This document shows positions 1 through 11,400 of a stretch of 64,000 nt of DNA, piece by piece. A program made the translations under genes and the position numbers. Source of the DNA: Leptidea sinapis. Lineage: Eukaryota > Arthropoda > Insecta > Lepidoptera > Pieridae. The notes under the pieces were generated by a model. It worked only from the letters and a program-made list of their open reading frames with translations. It did not search any database and was not told where the DNA came from. Within the stretch, counting starts at the first letter, position 1. Each line of letters begins with the position of its first letter. The stretch lies in assembly GCF_905404315.1 (NCBI RefSeq), contig NC_066310.1, positions 6,386,001-6,450,000 on the forward strand. The letters run 5' to 3'.

Positions 1-215
1 TGTGTGTTGCCAGTGATGACTTACGGTACGCAGACGTGTTCGCTAACTATTATAACGATCTGGTCAAGATCGCCGAAATACGTTGGATGAGGGCAGCGCA
101 GGACCGATCGTTGTGGAGATCTTTGGGGGAGGCCTATGTCCAGAAGTGGACTTCTTCCGGCGGATGATGATGATGTTAATAATGGTGTCAGGACTATCAT
201 CAGTGCGATAAGGAC
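1..215 (+). mobile_element. 3' end of an RTE-type LINE (remnant)
   Basis: Read on the plus strand, the start encodes the end of an RTE-like reverse transcriptase ORF: a VLPVMTYG stretch, a deletion near position 50, then a tail like AEIRWMRAAQDRSLWRSLG and EAYVQKWTSS. It closes with a GATGATGATG run, the usual end of these elements in moths. The window edge cuts it on the left and the frame is broken. Shorter tails of the same family occur near 22665, 48355, 56075 and 58740. Confidence 0.75.
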
Positions 216-341
216 AAGTGCAGCTCCAGCTCAAAATCGTGAGTAAAAACTCAAATGAGGGTTTCATGCTCGGCATTTTTCTTCTCCAAAAATTTACCAA
301 TATTTTTCACATTTTTCATATTATCACTTTTTCCTTTACAT

Positions 342-1795
342 TTAGTTACAGACCTTTGGGCTTTCCTTGTTCACGTTGACGATAACTTGCACAAGTGGGC
401 TGGAGAAGGTTGGTACTTCAGCTGGGGCCTGGTCAACGGCAGCTGGCAGAATATTGACGGGGGCCAGGGGCAATTCAACGGTCACTGTCTTCTGCAAAAC
501 CACATAATGAAGGCTGAAGAACCACATGTGGATTAGATTTATATTAAACACTCATGTATGTTTAAACTAATTAAGGACTTTTAAATATTTTATTTTCTAT
601 TCTCCAGTATAGTATTTGGATACGCTTCGAAAGCTTGTTAAATTTATTATTATAATATATTCAAATAATTTGTTATTTTTGGAAAGTGATATAGAAATAA
701 GAGACCGCGGGTTCGAGTCCCGCGTCGTTCATATATTTTTGTTTTGGCACCAGCGATCCACAACCAAAACTTATGTATCCCCTGTATTTTTAAGTTTTCG
801 CTATATTGTAATTTTGGTTGTTGGTGAGAAATAAAGTTATTATTATTATTTTCAATTTAATTTGTATATATTCATATATTAATAATGAAATTCATATATA
901 AGTGAAACGCGAGTGTTTTTTTGTAATGGCCTCAATGGCAGATGTTCAAAATGATCGGTAGGCTTATAACGCACCTATTGGTGACAGAAAGCGGCGCATT
1001 GAATTTTTTTTTTTCTTTTTTATGTTTTGTAGTATTTTTACTTTAAGACTACCTAATTTAATATAATGGCGATTGCTGGTCCATGCGTCAATCGCTTGAA
1101 CAGGTGCTGTTTGCGGTGCCTGGTTAGTCCTCTTTTCGGGGATTGTTATTATTTATATTGATAATAAACTACTCGTATTCGTGTCATTTTGACGTAATTG
1201 ACTAAATGATTTTTCTTTCTTGCTTTCTTTTTGCACAGTTCATGAATGTTATAGTGCTGTGTTCTCATTAAAATTGAAAACCATAATCATGAGTGCGTCG
1301 ATAAATTTGACCAATTCTTCAAGTTTACCATCTTACATTACGTTAAAATTTTGTTCTTGCTTGGCGATGAATAAAAACTCTTTTTTTTTGGAATGGAACC
1401 TGATGGACTCGGATCAGTCATTATTAAAATCAAAAATATAGCACGGGATCGCAATTTTAGTATTAACGCGATAACACGGTAAGCGACGAGTACGGTACAG
1501 CACTACACTGTAGACGCACGAGGCGAGGCGTGCGGACAAGCGGGGGGAGATGTTCCTGCTCTTTACCGTTATCCCCGACTGCATTCAACTCGCGCCCTTA
1601 CTGTATACAACTTACTGCATCTTTTCCAGCGAATAAGGATTCCATGAGTTTGTTCAAGGCTTGTTCGAGAGTTGCCAGAAGGTATGCTGGAGTGGTTGGG
1701 CTGGAAAGGGCCTGGTCGATCTGTGGCAAGGTCATCTCGACTGGGAAACCAGCGCTTAAGGCCAAAATGGCGGACAGGACAATGAAGAATTTCAT
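342..1795 (-). CDS. small secreted peptide, 109 aa, two coding exons
   Basis: Coding exons are 1795-1616 (60 codons) and 491-342 (49 codons plus TAA), both phase 0. The first ends at GATGCA|GTAAGT and the second follows a GTTTTGCAG acceptor. Residues 1-16 (MKFFIVLSAILALSAG) form a clear signal peptide. The mature chain is about 93 aa with an N-terminal helix-like segment and a valine- and proline-rich second half ending near VQVIVNVNKESPKVCN. It has a single cysteine, at the penultimate residue. The ATG lies 16-17 nt after a CTTTCAG acceptor, so a non-coding first exon is expected; a TATA box and a GTAAGAA donor are seen at 3307-3313 and 3258-3251. Intron 2 (492-1615) holds SINE and other repeats. 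I do not recognise the family. Secretion is inferred from the signal peptide. Splicing is supported by matched phases and consensus sites, not by transcripts. Confidence 0.72.
690..856 (+). mobile_element. SINE-like element with a tRNA B box
   Basis: A B-box-like GGTTCGAGTCC at 710-720 is followed by a non-tRNA body and a tail ending AATAAAGTTATTATTATT. No A box or cloverleaf is present, so this is a 5'-truncated tRNA-derived SINE and not a tRNA gene. It lies in intron 2 of the small secreted peptide gene. Confidence 0.5.
1055..1150 (+). repeat. fragment of a LINE 3' region
   Basis: GGTCCATGCGTCAA and the bases around it match the 3' untranslated region of the LINE at 52555-54590 (near 54025-54070). 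Only this small piece is present. Confidence 0.45.
1220..1610 (+). repeat. dispersed repeat D, copy 1
   Basis: It shares blocks in the same order with 4960-5760: ATAGTGCTGTG, ATAATCATGAGTG(T)GTCGATAA, TTCAAGTTTACCAT, ATTAACGCGATAACA, CGCACGAGGC and ACTGCATTCAACTCGCG. The right end stops a few bases from the splice donor of the secreted peptide gene. No coding capacity or clear terminal repeats were seen. Confidence 0.6.
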
Positions 1796-1987
1796 ATTTT
1801 CTGTTTTTGTGCTGAAAGTTAATACATGATAAAAAAAACTATAAACTAATATTGGAGATACGTTACCTAATCAGTAAAATGACATCAAGAACTTTTTGAA
1901 AGTAAACTAGAAGGGTCCTTAATTTTGATGATAAACACTCCCATATGTATGAGATTAGTAGAGAGGTTTTGGTTTCATTATTTATAA

Positions 1988-2640
1988 TAAAGCGGCCAAG
2001 TGCGAGTTCGTACTCGCCCATGACGGGTTCCGTAGCAGCAAGTAACATAATATAAAAATTATATGGAAAGGAAAATTATATTAATTTATTTAAATGGAAA
2101 GGGCTTAAAATCTTTGCTCAAAATCATACAGTGCAAACAAGCTCTCATCATTTATACATATATTAAAAAACACTACTTACTAGATCTGATACAAACCAAT
2201 TTTTGGTGGAAGTTTGGATGGTACATCATTTTTTTTTAAGTTTTATTATTCTTTTATTTTAGAAGTTATAGGGGGGGGGGGGACACTTTACCACTTTGGA
2301 AGTGTCTCTCACGCAAACTATTCAGTTAAGAAAACAATGATTTTAAAAACCTCAATATCATTTTTGAAGAACTATCGATAGATAGATGTAAGGGTTTGAT
2401 GAATAATAATTTTTGGGTTTCAGTTCTAAGTATGGGAAACCCCCAAAACGTATTGTTTTTTTTTCTATTTTTTGTGTGAAAATGTTAATGTGGTTAACAG
2501 AATATTATAATCTATTTACCAAGTTTCAACAGTATAGTTCTTATAGATTTGGAAAAAAGTGGCTGTGAAATACACGGACCGACAGGACAGGTCTATAAGG
2601 ATCTCGTTTTTTGCCATTGGCTACGGAACCCTAAAAATGT
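1988..2640 (+). repeat. dispersed insect repeat with GCGGCCAAGTGCGAG start
   Basis: It begins AGCGGCCAAGTGCGAG with a GGGTTCCGTAGC motif soon after, and ends GGCTACGGAACCCTAAAAA, so the ends carry an inverted GGGTTCCGTAGCC motif. I know this pattern as a common insect interspersed repeat but cannot name its class. It contains a 12-G run at 2271-2282. It sits in the 5' UTR intron of the small secreted peptide gene. Confidence 0.6.
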
Positions 2641-3250
2641 TATCTTACCTTAGTACTGATATTAAGGCAAACTCTTTAGTAATTAGTAACCTAACAAATT
2701 AATAAAACTTTATTTTAATTGAATAATATTCATTACTTAATAATTACAAAATTTTGTATTCAAAGCAGATGTTCGAAGTGACGTCCTTTTTGTTATTGTG
2801 CGATAAAATGACCTTTTTACTAATCTCATACTAAATTTAAAAAACACTACCAGTGCTTAAAATCAAAATTTAGGATACTTCTTGTTTGATTTTGAAATTA
2901 TTAAAATTACATCCTGTATGAATTATCTGTATAATTTCGGGTCTTTAATGACTTGTTCTACAAAATCTATGGCACATATTAGCATACGGAGCCTGGCTTA
3001 ATTAATAGACCTGTTATTTTTTAATGAAACATACATTATAATTGAAAAATACGTTTACCTATTTAAAAAACGTGAATGCTTTACAAAAAACTAATTTTTA
3101 TTAAAATTGTGAATATGGTATACCTATATCTAACTATTTCAAAATTAGAATTACACTTAATGTAATTTTATATATACATACATTTTGTGCAACAGTAAAT
3201 TAAAAAATATTTAACTTACTTCATACATAATATTATTAATAGAGTAAATA

Positions 3251-3313
3251 ATTCTTACCTTATGAATACTTTTCACAAAAGATATCGCAATGACATCAAC
3301 GCCGCCTTTTATA
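3251..3313 (-). promoter_or_regulatory. TATA promoter and non-coding exon 1 of the small secreted peptide gene
   Basis: On the minus strand TATAAAA (3313-3307) is followed about 50 bases later by the donor AAG|GTAAGAA (junction 3259/3258). With a usual TATA-to-start distance of about 30 bases, transcription would begin near 3280 and exon 1 would be only about 20-25 nt. The next good acceptor downstream is the CTTTCAG just before the ATG at 1795, giving an intron of about 1.4 kb. The same layout is seen at the acidic secreted protein gene. Inferred from motifs only. Confidence 0.55.
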
Positions 3314-3538
3314 CATCTATTTGCGATTGATAGAAGTATTAGATCGGTATTTAATCTAGACGGATATGAGGTATAAATCTTTGGTGATTACATAATCCCA
3401 ATTTAAGCTATTTATTGGTTATATTGCGCTTATATTAAACATTCACCTTTAAACCAATAAATCATTCAAACGGTTGTTGATTCAATTGTTGATACTTTTT
3501 CAGGATTCCGTAGCGGATAGATAACCAACGGAATAGTT

Positions 3539-3643
3539 ATTTATGCAACTGTTGTGTAATAAGGGGTATTAAAACACGAATGTGGGTTTAATAGTATCAC
3601 ATGAGTGTTTTAATACCTAATTATCAACAGTTGCATACAAGAC
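3539..3643. mobile_element. fold-back MITE-like element, about 105 bp
   Basis: The left arm TTATGCAACTGTTGTGTAAT with GGTATTAAAACAC pairs with the right arm GTGTTTTAATACC and ATTATCAACAGTTGCATA. The loop is about 25 nt. It abuts the next inverted-repeat element at about 3642. Confidence 0.6.
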
Positions 3644-4251
3644 TTTATCTACACCCAGAAAATGAATCCTCTAATAGATTCTGAAACAGTTAGCTAACAT
3701 TAAAACAGCCAGTCCTAGTAGTAACCTAATATCATCCATTACTGATTATATACAAATAAACTAAGTATTAATGAAAGAATTATTTCTTTTAGTAAAAAAT
3801 TTACATTTTCTATAGTGCAATTATTAAAATTCACTTGAATATTATGTTCTTTTGCAGCGTTCAAAATATCCGGCCGTGTGCTGTCAAAACTTGAATCGCT
3901 CTTTTTTTCAGGAAAAATGGCGGGGTTTCGAATAACCTACTTTTTTTTTACGGCGCGCCATGTTCTGGTAGTGTAGAACGCGCGTAAACGAAAATGTTCT
4001 TTTTTTTGAAATTCATACAGATACCACGCATCGAGCAATAAGAATGTGGCTGTTTGTTGAAACTCTTTGTGCATGAGGGGATCGAAAAAAGGAAACCGAG
4101 GAGTGTTCTTATGAAATTCAGTACAACATTACAACACTCGTTTGGATGATGTAATGGTTATTACGACATTGGGTGTTTTAATGTTGGTAATAAGCTAACT
4201 GTTTCAGAATCTAATAATAGAGGATTTTAAGCATGGGTGTAGATAAAGTAA
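3642..4251. mobile_element. non-autonomous element with long terminal inverted repeats
   Basis: The left end CTTTATCTACACCCA, followed by AATCCTCTAATAGATTCTG, AAACAGTTAGCT and AACATTAAAACA, recurs inverted at the right end (about 4170-4251). The arms are about 65-75 bp with small indels. The interior has no ORF. A target duplication is not obvious. Confidence 0.65.
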
Positions 4252-4299
4252 ATTACTATATACACAATTTTATTTTTATTTTATTTATTAAAATTGCGC

Positions 4300-4830
4300 T
4301 ACATGCGACTTAGTTACTAAAAATTGAAGTACTAAATTATCACATGAAGTGCATGTAAGGCATAGCAATAAACAACAGAGGGGCAGACATTCAAATATTT
4401 TTTTCCTCTAAGTATTCAATAGAATAGCGACTTTTTTACAAAAGTGTCGTTTTCAAAGAGCTTATGGATTTTTTAATATTTGTCTCGGCTTTTAAGTGTT
4501 CTGGTAACTTATTATAAATTTTTATTGACATTGGGTAGGGACCGAAACTGTGTAATTATAATTTAGATTTAGTGTGCGCGTGTATGATTTTTGTGTAAAG
4601 ATTTGAGTGCTTTCGTACAATCTAACATATTTTGAGTATATATGTACACGAATACCTTTCTGTAAAATAATTAGTTCGTGTGCATCTACACTCTTGCCCC
4701 ACAGTATGACGCCGTAGTTTAGCCACGATTGCTTAGGCGTGGTAGACAGTCACTGCCGTTTTTAAACTTAGATTTTTTAGTTCTCTTAAAGCGTATATAA
4801 ATTGTGATTTTTTTGAATATGTTAATATTA
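4300..4830 (-). pseudogene. LINE reverse transcriptase C-terminal remnant
   Basis: Minus-strand translation gives broken pieces typical of the end of jockey/CR1-like ORF2: YGVILWGKSVDAHE near 4690, then KIYNKLPEHLKAETN and SLKTTLL near 4400-4530. Several stops and frame changes interrupt it. No catalytic domain remains. Confidence 0.6.
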
Positions 4831-4959
4831 TAATATTACGGATAATAATGGATAATATTACGGATAAATACTGTTCGATGGGAGATTATATGTTTTTTAT
4901 TTTAGATTATGCCAAAAAAAAAAAGTATTTAAAGATATCGAGCGAGTTGAATGTAGAGT

Positions 4960-5925
4960 TAATGAATGCGATAGTGCTGTGACCTAATTATTATTGTTGA
5001 CTATAATCATAAGTGTGTCGATAATTTTAAACAATACTTCAAGTTTACCATTTTAACCTAATAATTAAATCACAAATTTTTGTTCTGCCTTTCTTTGACA
5101 CACCCGTCTTACAATTATTCGCCATTTCCCGTGCTTGGCAATAAATAAAAACTCGTTTTTGAAGTGAAACTTCTTTAGAATCGTTGTGATTTCAAACCGG
5201 ATGCAACGGAAAAAACGACAGGTAAGAGACACAAGTATAAAAATGTGTAGGATGAAGCCGGCAAAGAATGTGACAGAAATATGCGTACTACTTTATTTTT
5301 ATGTATGACGCGAGTAGGTATACCTTAATATATTCTTATATCATACGCACGACTTATAACTGCATAGACACTAGGAGAACATAAATACGGTAGCGGTGTT
5401 AGTAATGTCTTTTACAGCGGTTTAAATCATGTGTCATCCTAGCAAAATGTACCAGGACTTCATATGCAGTTTAGAGGTTCATGCACAATGCAGGTTTCAC
5501 TTCTGACATGTGTACTTTGTACACACGCGATCTTTTTTTATTTTTGGAACGGAACTTGATGGACTCGGATAGGTGATTATAGAAATCAAAACAATAACAC
5601 GCCATCGCAACTTTAGTATTAACGCGATAACATGGTGAGCGATGACTACGGCATTGCACTACACTCTAGGCGCACGAGGCCAGGCGTGCGGAGTGTGGGG
5701 GGAGATGCTCCCGCTCGGTCCAGACTGCATTCAACTCGCGAGCTAACTGTAGGTATAACCCGTGCCGAAACAGAGAACTGAATCTAAAATAGCGCCCACT
5801 AATGATTCGCTCTCACTCGCGCATGTAACATCGCCTATCTGCCATCCCTATTTCGCTGACAGACCGACCTGCATCGCCGCCTTTTTAGATTTGTTTAATG
5901 ATTACCACGCGTTATACGTACCCAC
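4960..5925 (+). repeat. dispersed repeat D, copy 2 (longer)
   Basis: Blocks shared with 1220-1610 are listed there. This copy continues to about 5925 with a GC-richer tail holding TCGCTCTCACTCGCGCATG. No ORF is convincing. Confidence 0.55.
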
Positions 5926-6119
5926 GTCTTTTTCCTCATGCTAGATCCTCATCCTCTTGATCTCTTATGATGTATGTGTGAAAGCAGGATGAGTATTTCA
6001 ACTATCCACCCCAATAAAGCCAAACTTTGAGGAATAGAAAAAACTATTTAAAGGAGTCTTGGGCTCAACTTTTATAGAAACTGAATCTGTATAATAATAA
6101 TATTTGACAAACTTATACA

Positions 6120-6306
6120 CAAATTATCTCGCCCCAATCAAGGCATAGCCTGTACTATGAGTAATACAATATACTTACATAAATACTTATAACATACTTT
6201 CCATATTAATGTTTGCACCTATAGGGATTCGCCGGCACGGGATTTCACTCGGGTACTCTAGCTCAGTAGGCAGGGTCACTAACAACTGGGCTATAAGGGT
6301 CGTCGG
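6120..6306 (-). mobile_element. tRNA-derived SINE, minus orientation
   Basis: Near the right end, GGGATTCGCCGGCACGGG and GGCAGGGTCACTAACAACTG resemble reverse complements of a tRNA-like head (B then A box). The body CCCCAATCAAGGCATAGCCT matches the copy at 32160-32360 and a fragment at 56945-57020. I recognise this as the very common lepidopteran SINE type. Confidence 0.6.
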
Positions 6307-8528
6307 TATGATTTGATTTTTGTAAAATCAATATATAGCCAGGAATCCTGACCGTTCATTTTGAAAAAATAACTCAGCCTGAATTATTACATCATTTGGT
6401 AGTATGACATACAACAAACTAATGTAGAGAGCTCATTTTTAACAAGTTACTTTTAATTTTTTCTTTTTAACCCTTACTGGTTTATTGTTCAAATTGATGA
6501 CCACGTAGATAAACTTAGTTCTGTGTCGATCGCGATTCATCAAATATTTGATTCAATCGCAAGCACTGTGCACGAGTGATCGAATTATGGACTTAAAAAA
6601 CACCAGATCTTATTTTACTCGATTTTCAGGTGACAAGATAAAGAAATTTCGACTTTATGCTCATTTGATTATTGTAACAAATTATTTGCTCATAAGTCTT
6701 CCATCTTCTTCGTTTAAGTATCCTATTTAATATTGCTTCTTTCATTCACCGCACTCTTTATCATGTAGTTACCAAAATAATCCATCTTGATCGCTCACGC
6801 AGAAGAGTCACGAGCTGTCGATATCTCATTTCTCTCGTGGCCCAACCTGTCCATCAGATGATCGAATTTTGTTTGAGTTCCTATTAGTTACAACAGTGAC
6901 TTGTGACCCGCGATAACAACTTAAAATCTTCTCACTCGTTATATTCAGGTTTTGCTTGCGTATTTAAATACATATTTAGGATATTTTCGAAGGCTGTAAT
7001 GACCACCAACAATAAAACAAGCTCGTTGAGTCCGAAAAAGGCCTCGCAAATTTTAATTCCTGAATTACAGATTAATATTTGAATAAATTGTCAATTATTT
7101 AAATATCAATTTACTTCATGTTTGAAAACTATTAAATTACTTCTTTTTTAATATTTTGAGTTATCATCCCTGTAGGATTTATCTTATTTTATGATGATAT
7201 TTGACCATGCTTCTAGGCATCACCTGCATAATATTCGTCGTAATATTGTTCTACACAATACTGAGACCCAATGATCGTATCTTTTTAACCCGATCACCAC
7301 ACGACCAACCGATGATGGGTCACAATAAATGATCGATAGACACAGGACTGAGTCATATCATTAACGTTCGCAAATAAAGTGAACCGGACATAGATCCCTG
7401 AGGTGTTCCTTGAGTGATGGGAATTTCCTTTCAAGTTCAAGTGTAACGTGTCCCAATTTTAATGTTATAATATGAACTATCTTCGTCTTCTATCGTCCTC
7501 TATTTTATTTCTTAAGCAACCCTGATCTAAAGTATAAAAAACTCTGGAGAAATAGTGCCAACACATGCTCAACATTATCCAGTCTGATTTTGTACACTAT
7601 TTAGAATTATATTAAATTTTTTTTTAAGTTTAAACGAAACCTGACTTTATTATTAGATAAACAACGAAGTAGGCTTTTTATTGTTTATATCATTTACGTC
7701 TCAGAAGAAATTGTAAGAGCGTAAACATCTTTCTCGGTTTTATTTTTTCAGCGTTCCGTTTGATGACTATTATTATAATACCTTTCATCCAAATTACTTT
7801 GTGGGGTCACATTATGGTTTTTACTATATTGCAAATAGACTATATAGATAGTAGACGGGGCCTTTTAACCCCGTTTTTCCTTAGGGGTAGGTAATATTGC
7901 AACAGCCTGCAGTTCTGGAATATATTTCATGAACCAAAATAAAAAATAACAAAAGGATGTGCAAATCCTAAAGATAAGGTAGTCATAAATTGCTTACACG
8001 CCTATATCGACATTTAACGATACTTGCGGGATAAGATAAATTATATTAAGATAAAAGGACTGAGACTATCAAAAAACATTTAAGTGACTCATTCTACCAG
8101 CTTCTATTGAATCTACAGCAAACATTTACTTTTCCGCTTACTATGTAAGTTGACCAGAGTTGTGTTTCTAATTTTTAAAGTGCTAGTTAACTATTTACAA
8201 GATAAGCTAAGTAATCTTTACTTAAGGTTATGGTTTGTAAAGTGGCTATTATACAGTTCAGTGCAGCCCTGTTTCACTGCGACCAATGTGATCTTAATTG
8301 TGATAGCTCACTGCTAAGATTGATTCGTTTCATGAAACTTATAATAAATTTTGCAGTGAGCTGACATATCTCATGGTTGAAGAATTGGACTTCCCAAAGA
8401 GATGCTACGTTTACACAGTAAAGGACCACATTAAGAGAGGATGTGCAACGGGGTTTCATCTGCATTACTACAGAATCTACACGATTGGCATCGCGCGCGA
8501 GTATAGCGTGTAGATTGCATGTAGAACG
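6307..8528. other. AT-rich stretch with no supported gene
   Basis: No ORF longer than about 60 codons shows coding character. Small inverted repeats are present: AGCTCACTGC at 8304-8313 with its complement at 8354-8363, and ACGGGG/CCCCGT near 7855-7873. Nothing recognised. Confidence 0.4.
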
Positions 8529-9520
8529 CTATCTTTGACTTTGAGGCCTAGGATTGAGGTGTTTGTTTAATCTGCAGTACCCCGTCAGTGTCCTAGTTAA
8601 AATTCGTAAGTTCTCCCTACTGTACCTACGTAAGTCCCCTGGCTTAAAAAGGCTGCGCGAGAGGCACTGGGCCTCTCGCGCAGCCTTCTTGTTGAAGGCC
8701 TGGATTAGGTAAGCCTGGACGAACAGTTTACGAAGCATCCTTACACAAACAATAAATTCAAGCTCTAAAGGTGGATGCATCCCTATTTACGATAATTTAT
8801 TTTTATACAGTTAATTATTTATAACTTTTTATGAAATGTTTATATCATTCAAAGAGGACTCATAATATATTGGATGCAGCACCTTACAAACTAATTTGTT
8901 ATGTATATAACAGCCATTGTAAATTCCTCTATTCGATTGAAAGGAGTGGCCGTTGAGTTTCTTGTACCTTCTTATGTTCTTCTCACAAGCTCAACTTTTT
9001 ACGAACATATGGTAAGCTAATGACGATTCAAAAGAGGTTTGTTAAAACCTAATTGAATTTGAAGTTTATTTGACTTTGATTTTGAACAGTTGCTCCACAG
9101 TTTATTACACTAATGTGAACATTAAACAAGACTAATTGGTGCACCACAAAAGGGTTTAACCAAATTGAGTGCTTTTGCACCAATTCTTGCAAGTTCGTTA
9201 GTGCATTCAATGCCTTCGATCCCTGCAAATTCCGGAACTCATCCGAAGTGTAACTCTGTTTATTTCTCCCAGAGTATCCAAAATAGTCCAGCAGATGTGT
9301 ACAAGTCCTGAGACTGTTCTGATATAAAAACACTTGCCGATGTAACCTTTATTCAGAACGATTTCCGCACATTCTACTATTACGTATGGTACCTTCGCCT
9401 GAAAAACGGGGACAAGGTTCCCCAAGTTGACAGATTCGATAAATTTGGGGGACTCTCCGTAGATTTCACAGCCGACGATTTCAGATCCCGACTCGGATCC
9501 ATAGGTATACCCTTTAAGGC
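8529..9520 (-). pseudogene. RNase H region of a decayed LINE
   Basis: Minus-strand pieces in changing frames follow the order of an RNase H domain at the end of LINE ORF2: GSESGSEIVGCEIYGE near 9450-9500, NLVPVFQAKVPYVIVECAEI near 9350-9425, KALNALTNLQELVQKHS near 9150-9210, and LRILTRTLTGYCRLNKHL near 8550-8610. The last motif is typical of RNase-H-bearing insect LINEs. Frameshifts and the odd insertion holding the 8649-8687 hairpin make it non-functional. Confidence 0.65.
8649..8687. repeat. perfect 17-bp hairpin with 5-nt loop
   Basis: AAGGCTGCGCGAGAGGC at 8649-8665 is followed by the loop ACTGG and the exact complement at 8671-8687. It is much more GC-rich than its surroundings and lies within the LINE RNase H remnant. 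Confidence 0.9.
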
Positions 9521-9599
9521 CAGTTTTTCCAAGTAAATCAGTTGTTTAGCCAGTCCTCTAATCCTACTTTCTCGATCATTTGTTGTCTCTGAGCCTCAG

Positions 9600-11029
9600 T
9601 GTATCTGAGGTATCAAGAGTGATATATAAAAACATCTTCAATGAATTATGTACTTGTTTTCTACTGCATAAAACACTTATTATTGTAGTGTCCGTTAGTT
9701 TATTACATATTAATACAATTGAATTATAATAATATTAAAAGTATGAATCCAATTCAAATGATGATTAATTAATCTGTATGCGTAACGAGGGCCATGTTGG
9801 CCTTTACCCACTCTAGCCACTTACGGAGCCTAATTGTCTCAGTATTTATTGCTATATGTCGTTGTTAGAATGACGCGAGATCTCGAAGTGAAACATTAAC
9901 ACAAAAATTAGCAAATGCGCTGTTTTTTTTTTGTAAAAATAATAGCGGACAGTAAAAAAGATGTCTTTCGACGTGTAAGCACAATTTTTCAACTATGGTA
10001 TTGTTAGTTAGTCGTAAAGATTTCTCACGTGCGTACGTAAACAAATATTACCTAATACGTCATTTTAAAAGTACTCATTGATCATATACATGCTTCAGAG
10101 ATGATGCATAAATAATTATTAATTCCCTTGTCATTTTTACTCAGTTAAAAATAGTTAGAAGCACTACTGTCATTATTTGACAATTTTAGTCACCCTCAAC
10201 TCGGATAAATTGGTCGATCAATATGATACCATAATAATATATTCTTCTTGTATTTCGTATCCAATGGTTAATTCGTCTAAAATATTTTAATATTGACACA
10301 CACTTCTTAGTTTATACAATTTTTTTTTTTTATATATTTATTTAAAACTTTACATATTTATATAAATAAAGCAGCAACCAAAAATCACGAAGATTTGTCC
10401 GGATTGCTAACATGAGTTGAGTTCGCAATGATAATTAAAATAAGATCAGAAAAAACTTAAGTAAGTACATACACAAGGTTTACAAGCAAAGCATCATTAG
10501 ATCAGGTTCGCATTCAACCGGTCATCGTTGATTCATATCTCTATGCGAAAGCGGGACACTGCTATCTTTCGATCGCGCTATTCCGTCGCACACACACAGC
10601 GATATGTCTATTCGCTCGGCCGGTGGGCGGTGACAAAGAACCCGATGTTTGACCCACTTAGAATGTAAGCTACAGGATGTTCAAAAATTGCAATTTTAAC
10701 TTATCTCTAATATTTTTTCTGGTGATGCTAATTTTTACAGATGGATCAATATCATTTAATAGCCGAGGAACCAAATATTGTGTTCACAGACACTTCGTAT
10801 ATGAAAATAAAGCAAAGATTAATTTTAGCTTATTTATTATATACATGTAAATAATTTTTTTTAAACAATATATACTCAATTTGATTTTTTTTTTCAATTA
10901 TATATTTTCGAGCTCATACGATAGACACATTTCATCTGAAACAAAAAACAATATTAAACATTGAAAAATATTCGCGGAAAATAAATCAAACTGTATATCC
11001 AACAGCTCGGTTACAATAAAACCACAGAC
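9600..11029. other. intergenic, nothing recognised
   Basis: A+T-rich with no coding ORF and no clear repeat boundary. The stretch 10530-10650 is GC-richer (GTCTATTCGCTCGGCCGGTG) without an ORF. Confidence 0.35.
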
Positions 11030-11400
11030 CTCTACTACATACCACTGGACTGGCGGCTGTCAAAGAGCTTTTGTGCCTGTTTGATATTCGCCATTATGGT
11101 GCTGTTGACCATGTTGCGAGAGTCTGTGGTACTAAAACTAGTAATGACAACCTGAGCAAACATAGATAGGTGGTAAACTATTTACAAAAAAAAATGTGTA
11201 CTTTATTGAGTTGATTCTTGAAGTATAAATAACTCGGAAAACGAACGCAATTAATTCAAAATGCAAAAATACTTCAGAGTATTGTATGTTCCTTCGCAGA
11301 CATTTGTATTATACGTCAAAATTAGTTCTCTGGACGCTCGCGAGTGGCGCTTCAAATAGTCACAAAAAAGAACAATGGCGAAGTTTCATACTACAAAATA
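11030..11400 (+). repeat. dispersed repeat E, copy 1
   Basis: Blocks CCACTGGACTGG(C/T)GGCTGTCA, AGAGTCTG(T/C)GGTAC, TGACAACCT, CGGAAAACGAACG, AAATACTTCAGAGTA, TTAGTTCTCTGGACGCTCG and CGAGTGGCGCTTCAAATAG recur in reverse complement at 62250-62595, 51 kb away. No ORF. Confidence 0.65.

Noticed and set aside
700..725. tRNA gene
   Set aside because: Only a B box and 3' half-like sequence are present; no A box, anticodon arm or cloverleaf. It fits a truncated SINE.
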